Below, in pieces: positions 61,013 through 64,000 of a stretch of DNA of 64,000 nucleotides. The DNA is taken from positions 558,001 through 622,000 of the forward strand of contig OX638353.1 in assembly GCA_951813255.1 (NCBI GenBank), given 5' to 3'. The stretch's first letter is position 1; the number at the start of each line of letters is the position of its first letter. The notes beneath the pieces are model-generated. The model worked only from the letters and a program-made list of their open reading frames with translations. It did no database searches and was not told the origin of the DNA. This DNA comes from an uncultured Dehalococcoidia bacterium (GTDB taxonomy: Bacteria; Chloroflexota; Dehalococcoidia; Lucifugimonadales; JAAXIE01). Made by a program: the position numbers and the translations under genes.

Positions 61013-61087
61013 TGGAGCGGGTGATGGGACTCGAACCCACGACCCTCTGCTTGGGAAGCAGATACTCTACCACTGAGTTACACCCGC
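61013..61087 (-). tRNA. tRNA-Gly (anticodon CCC)
   Basis: On the minus strand the gene begins GCGGGTG at 61087 and pairs with CACCCGC at 61023-61017. D stem ACTC/GAGT, anticodon stem TCTGC/GCAGA around TTCCCAA (anticodon CCC, reading GGG), T loop TTCGAGT, discriminator T and an encoded CCA (61015-61013). All arms close; length 75 with CCA. Confidence 0.95.
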
Positions 61088-61096
61088 GTGCCTACT

Positions 61097-61126
61097 ATTG
61101 TCGGCCACCCTACCGGTTGTTGTAAA
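61097..61126 (-). promoter_or_regulatory. Promoter of tRNA-Gly
   Basis: TTTACA (61126-61121), 18 bases, GACAAT (61102-61097) on the minus strand, giving a start a few bases before the mature 5' end at 61087. Confidence 0.4.
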
Positions 61127-61150
61127 GCCTCCGGGGGGGGCAGGTTCTCT

Positions 61151-61180
61151 TTGACCACTACATGAGGCGTCCACTATAAT
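61151..61180 (+). promoter_or_regulatory. Promoter of the TPP-decarboxylase-like operon
   Basis: TTGACC (61151-61156), 18 bases, TATAAT (61175-61180). Expected start near 61187, with a 35-base leader carrying AAAGG before the ATG at 61222. Confidence 0.65.
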
Positions 61181-61221
61181 GCGCAAGCTGTAACACCACT
61201 CTGATCCTGAAAGGTAGGCCG

Positions 61222-61725
61222 ATGCAAGAGGCTGTCCTGCATCCTGCAGCCATCCTAGCCGAGCTGAAAAAGAACAAGATTACCCATGTGGTCTGGCTGC
61301 CCGACAGCGAGACCAATTTCATGTACCACCAGCTCACTGCCGACCCTGAAGTCGACCTCATACCCGTTTGCCGCGAAGGTGAGACCATGGCCGTGGCCGC
61401 TGGTCTCTGGCTGGGTGGCTGCAAGCCAGTGGTGCTTATCCAGAATACCGGCGTGTTCGAGTCTGGTGACTCCATCCGTGGACTGGGCGTGGACGTCAAC
61501 CAGCCGCTGGTGATGCTGGTGGGGTATCGTGGCTGGGACCGTCACGGCGTTACCCGGGACTCGGCAGCTAGGTTTATCGAGCACATCCTTTACGCTTGGG
61601 GCATCAACTACTACCTGGTTGAGGCCGACGAGGACGCTACTCGCATCAGCGAAGCCCTAGAAGAGGCGGAGCGTACCCAGAAGCCCGTTGCAGTGCTGGT
61701 GGGCTCCGAATTCGGGGCAGAATAA
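61222..61725 (+). CDS. Sulfopyruvate/phosphonopyruvate-decarboxylase-like alpha subunit
   Basis: 167 residues, the N-terminal (PYR) half of a split thiamine-diphosphate decarboxylase such as ComD or the N-half of Ppd. It has LKKNKITHVVWLPDSET and CREGETMAVAAGLWLGG, in which the Glu activates the thiamine cofactor, then LIQNTGVFESGDSIRG and PLVMLVGYRGW, which are typical of the ComDE/Ppd family. The next gene is the matching beta subunit 39 bases downstream. Coenzyme M synthesis is very unlikely here; breakdown of sulfopyruvate, phosphonopyruvate or another 2-oxo acid is more plausible. Confidence 0.88.
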   Translation: MQEAVLHPAAILAELKKNKITHVVWLPDSETNFMYHQLTADPEVDLIPVCREGETMAVAAGLWLGGCKPVVLIQNTGVFESGDSIRGLGVDVNQPLVMLVGYRGWDRHGVTRDSAARFIEHILYAWGINYYLVEADEDATRISEALEEAERTQKPVAVLVGSEFGAE

Positions 61726-61764
61726 GCTCGAGGCTGAATCGTAGGAATAGGAGAACCCTGCAAT

Positions 61765-62352
61765 ATGATCACCAATTACGACGCCTGCCGGATCGTGGAA
61801 GAACACCGCGGTGATGCGGTGGTTGTCACTGCCATGAACGCAGGCAACTGGAAGTTCGGCTGGCCTGCGGTAACTCATCGCGAGGAGCTGGATCTGCCGG
61901 TGACGGGCGCAATGGGCAAGGCCTCTTCCGTTGGCTTGGGCCTAGCACTGGCCCATCCTGAGCGGAAGGTAATCGTGCTGGACGGTGACGGCAGTCTGCT
62001 GATGAACTTGGGCACCCTTGTCACCATCGCCAACAAGCGGCCGGAGAACCTGTACCACTTTGTGTTCGAGAATGGCGTGTATGCCGTTACCGGCGGTCAG
62101 CCGACACCCGGCAGCGACAGCGTCAGCTTTCAGAATATGGCCAAGGATTCGGGCTATGTCGCAGCTTACGAGATTGAGGACACCGAAGACCTGGCCACCA
62201 GCGTAGGCCGTATCCTGGATGAGAAGGGGCCTGTGCTCATCTGCCTCAAGGTACAGCCGGAAATCGAGAATACCCCGGTGCAGTTCCGGCAGCGGCCCAA
62301 GCGCAACGTCTACACTGCCATGGAAGAGTTGCCCAAGGCACTGGGCCACTAG
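61765..62352 (+). CDS. Sulfopyruvate/phosphonopyruvate-decarboxylase-like beta subunit
   Basis: 195 residues, the C-terminal (PP) half of the split decarboxylase. The cofactor motif is intact: VLDGDGSLLMNLGTLVTIAN (GDG...N), with VTGAMGKASSVGLGLALAHP before it. Together with the product of 61222-61725 it should form a heteromeric enzyme with the active site at the interface. The gene order, spacing and common promoter support a single operon continuing into the two genes that follow. Confidence 0.9.
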   Translation: MITNYDACRIVEEHRGDAVVVTAMNAGNWKFGWPAVTHREELDLPVTGAMGKASSVGLGLALAHPERKVIVLDGDGSLLMNLGTLVTIANKRPENLYHFVFENGVYAVTGGQPTPGSDSVSFQNMAKDSGYVAAYEIEDTEDLATSVGRILDEKGPVLICLKVQPEIENTPVQFRQRPKRNVYTAMEELPKALGH

Positions 62353-62370
62353 TCCCAGAGGCGGGCCGTC

Positions 62371-62556
62371 GTGCTGAAGGGACTGGCCTCTGGTCTTTTG
62401 GGCCGCGCCGTTGGGCTAGGGCTTTTCGGGGTCGGTTTCTGGGCATTGGCCAAGGGCTTTATCGACTCCAACGTACCCATTGCCTTGTTGGGCTGTGTTC
62501 TGATGGTGGGAGGCATGTGGGCCATGGCGCATTTCCGCCGAATGATGCAGGACTAG
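62371..62556 (+). CDS. Small membrane protein, two helices
   Basis: 61 residues with two hydrophobic segments (AVGLGLFGVGFWALAKGFI and VPIALLGCVLMVGGMWAMA) and a short basic end (HFRRMMQD). GTG start at 62371, GAGG about nine bases upstream. It lies between the beta subunit and its degenerate paralogue on the same strand. No function is known to me; the tight placement suggests it belongs to the operon. Confidence 0.6.
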   Translation: MLKGLASGLLGRAVGLGLFGVGFWALAKGFIDSNVPIALLGCVLMVGGMWAMAHFRRMMQD

Positions 62557-62570
62557 GTGGACGCTATCTC

Positions 62571-63155
62571 ATGATTCCTGCCCGCGAGGCCCTTCAAGCT
62601 ATTTCCCGTCTTCGTGGCGATGCAGTCGCCGTTGCTACGACAACCCCCCTGCGGCTATGGGGCGAGCTTTCCCAACGGCGTGATCTGGATGCCGACCTCT
62701 CGGATTGCATGGACAAGGCGTCGTCGCTGGGTCTGGGGCTGGCGCTAGCGCAGCCGGACCGGCAAGTGATAGTCCTGGACAGCGACACCGCCGTCAGGGC
62801 CAACCTAGCCGGACTGGCGACGGTAGGGGGCGCCGCCCCGCCCAACATGGTGCACTTCGTGCTGGAAGACAAGACCCACCTGCCCACTGACGGAATGCCC
62901 ATCACCCCATTGGAGAAGCTGGACTACAAGAGGCTGGCGGAGGAATCGGGCTACAGACGGGTGTTCGGCTTCGATAATCTTGAGGAGATGGTCCTAACCT
63001 TGGAGGATGTGCTAGAGGGGCTGGGACCGACCTTCGTCTCCCTGCAGGTGGCCTACGACGACGCATCGCTACCCGGCTATCCGTCGCGACGGATGGGAGA
63101 ATCAATGGCGGAGGTCCGACGAGCTCTGGCCCCTAGTGGGGAATTGCGCCCTTAG
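62571..63155 (+). CDS. Degenerate paralogue of the decarboxylase beta subunit
   Basis: 194 residues that align with the beta subunit of 61765-62352: SDCMDKASSLGLGLALAQPDRQVIVLDSD corresponds to MGKASSVGLGLALAHPERKVIVLDGD. The cofactor-binding GDGS is here SDTA, so the magnesium-diphosphate site is lost although the Asn (RANLAGL) remains. Later similarity continues (EKLDYKRLAEESGYRRVF). It probably no longer binds thiamine diphosphate and may be structural or regulatory. The start at 62571 follows AGGTGG about 10 bases upstream; the frame is open to 62517. Confidence 0.82.
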   Translation: MIPAREALQAISRLRGDAVAVATTTPLRLWGELSQRRDLDADLSDCMDKASSLGLGLALAQPDRQVIVLDSDTAVRANLAGLATVGGAAPPNMVHFVLEDKTHLPTDGMPITPLEKLDYKRLAEESGYRRVFGFDNLEEMVLTLEDVLEGLGPTFVSLQVAYDDASLPGYPSRRMGESMAEVRRALAPSGELRP

Positions 63156-63161
63156 AGTCGT

Positions 63162-63659
63162 CTACAGGCAGCCAGCACTGGCTAAGATTTCTCGGGTAGC
63201 TGGCGACAGATCGTCTTCGTTCCTCTGAATATCTTCGTCCAATTCCGCGATCAGGGCTTCCATTTCACCCATTTTGCCTTCAATGTCCTCCATATTGCTG
63301 AGCAGTTCTAGGAATCTCTCGTCGTCTCCTTCTTCTGTTGCCTTCTCTATGTCCTGCATGAGTTGCAACATGCCGGTTTCTTCCAGCGCATCAAGCGAAG
63401 ACTCGAGACTCGAGACTCGCAGGGCGTGGAATTCCTGCAGCTCCTCTGGCGGGTTCCACATCTTGATGTCAGCCAGCGCATCCTCAAGCGCGCCAAACCC
63501 GGTGGCGAAGCCCTGATTGAAGCCGCCATCCAAATCATCGAACCTGTCGCCCAAACTGGTGCACGCCGCCGCGTATTCTTCGACCGTCATGCGAGGGCTG
63601 CCGCAAGCGAGGGTTGCCATGAGAACTAGCGATACGAGGACTAGGAGCGTTCGAGGCAT
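63162..63659 (-). CDS. Lipoprotein, mostly helical
   Basis: 165 residues with a lipoprotein signal (MPRTLLVLVSLVLMATLAC, Cys 19) and AGGGGAGG before the ATG at 63659. The mature part is helical and acidic (SSLDALEETGMLQLMQDIEK, ELLSNMEDIEGKMGEMEAL) with two further Cys (residues 33 and 164 or so) that could form a disulfide. I do not know the family's function. It ends 6 bases from the degenerate beta-subunit gene, convergently. Confidence 0.78.
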   Translation of the reverse strand: MPRTLLVLVSLVLMATLACGSPRMTVEEYAAACTSLGDRFDDLDGGFNQGFATGFGALEDALADIKMWNPPEELQEFHALRVSSLESSLDALEETGMLQLMQDIEKATEEGDDERFLELLSNMEDIEGKMGEMEALIAELDEDIQRNEDDLSPATREILASAGCL

Positions 63660-63718
63660 GTTGCCTCCCCTAAGAGTGTCGAATGCGTGGGGCCTCGTGT
63701 AGGCCAGCAGAGGGCGAC

Positions 63719-64000
63719 TTAAGTGTCAGCCAGCCGCTCGGCATCCCTGATGTAGTCGATGGTCTCGCGAATTCGGCGAGTTGTCTCGGACAGAGGTTCG
63801 CACCAGCCAAGGTAAAAGCACAGGCCGTGTAGTTGGCCTTGTCTGGAAAAATAGCGGCCCACCAAGGCCCTTACTTCCGGGTCTTGAGACGCCAGCGTAT
63901 CGAGCCCTCGGGTTGTGTCGGGCGATTTCTCGGGTTCCGTGCCGGTGCGTGAGAGTATGAGGGCATCGGTAGCCCGCCTTGTCGCGCACCATGCCTTCTC
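63719..64000 (-). CDS. PaREP1/HEPN-like protein, cut by the right edge
   Basis: The C-terminal 93 residues of a protein whose start lies beyond the window. The frame reads EKAWCATRRATDALILSRTG, then DTLASQDPEVRALVGRYFSRQGQLHG, FYLGWCEP and IRETIDYIRDAERLADT before TAA at 63719-63721. The KAWxAxRxATxALIxxRTG start with the later RYFxRQxxLHGxCFY stretch is what I recall of PaREP1-family HEPN proteins, which often pair with nucleotidyltransferases. A different frame in the same place (63726-63992) looks non-coding. Confidence 0.65.
   Translation of the reverse strand, partial: EKAWCATRRATDALILSRTGTEPEKSPDTTRGLDTLASQDPEVRALVGRYFSRQGQLHGLCFYLGWCEPLSETTRRIRETIDYIRDAERLADT

Noticed and set aside
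63726..63992. An 88-codon frame at the right edge
   Set aside because: The overlapping frame 63719-64000 has a far more protein-like sequence; this one is Arg/Pro/Gly-rich noise.

Overview
The window looks like a chromosomal segment of a free-living, heterotrophic bacterium of the Chloroflexota. The best guess is the Dehalococcoidia/SAR202 side of the phylum. This is inferred from gene content: four luciferase-like flavin monooxygenases, two Rieske oxygenase alpha subunits, two stand-alone molybdenum hydroxylase large subunits, an enzyme set for aromatic and CoA-linked catabolism, long Pro/Thr-rich lipoproteins and Fn3/PPC/subtilase giants. No marker gene fixes the taxon. Coding is dense and GC-rich, Shine-Dalgarno sites are frequent, and GTG and TTG starts occur.

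Layout. 0.1-5.6 kb: core genes (Ffh, an SbcC/Rad50-type ATPase), a small gene and a MerR/HspR-like regulator sharing a divergent control region, and a CoA-transferase beta subunit. 5.9-18.8 kb: a secretion island with a lipoprotein whose C-terminus resembles a subtilase propeptide, a 3292-residue exoprotein with two complete kexin-like protease modules in tandem, an LppX/LprG-type lipoprotein and a frameshifted exported protein. 18.8-32.5 kb, mostly minus strand: PIG-L deacetylase, Rieske oxygenase with a striking TGTGACA array behind its promoter, a single-chain restriction-modification enzyme, a PIN toxin pair, a DUF1989 protein, an acyl-CoA ligase, two coiled-coil paralogues around a flavin oxidoreductase, and a beta-hydroxyacid dehydrogenase. 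32.6-48.7 kb: RtcB, a second LLM enzyme, a four-rhodanese protein, an argininosuccinate-lyase paralogue beside a lipoprotein metallopeptidase, a molybdenum hydroxylase, an amidase with a GatC-like partner, a small membrane protein, a methyltransferase-nuclease fusion and a repeat-rich intergenic block. 48.7-58.6 kb: Rieske enzyme, then a minus-strand run (TPR protein, LLM, 3-hydroxyanthranilate dioxygenase, NHL protein, molybdenum hydroxylase, PIN pair, LLM, PIN pair). 58.7-64 kb: a tiny Gly-rich protein, CoA-transferase alpha subunit, acyl-CoA-dehydrogenase-like enzyme, tRNA-Gly(CCC), a sulfopyruvate/phosphonopyruvate-decarboxylase-like pair with a degenerate third copy, a lipoprotein and a PaREP1/HEPN fragment.

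How the parts fit. Many genes are oxygenases, hydroxylases and CoA-handling enzymes, which suggests oxidation of varied organic matter. No complete pathway is visible. The parts most worth follow-up are the tandem protease with its in-trans propeptide-like lipoprotein, the divergent regulator/small-protein switch, the methyltransferase-nuclease fusion, two structurally covarying palindromes that appear inserted into a common short repeat, and the TGTGACA array.
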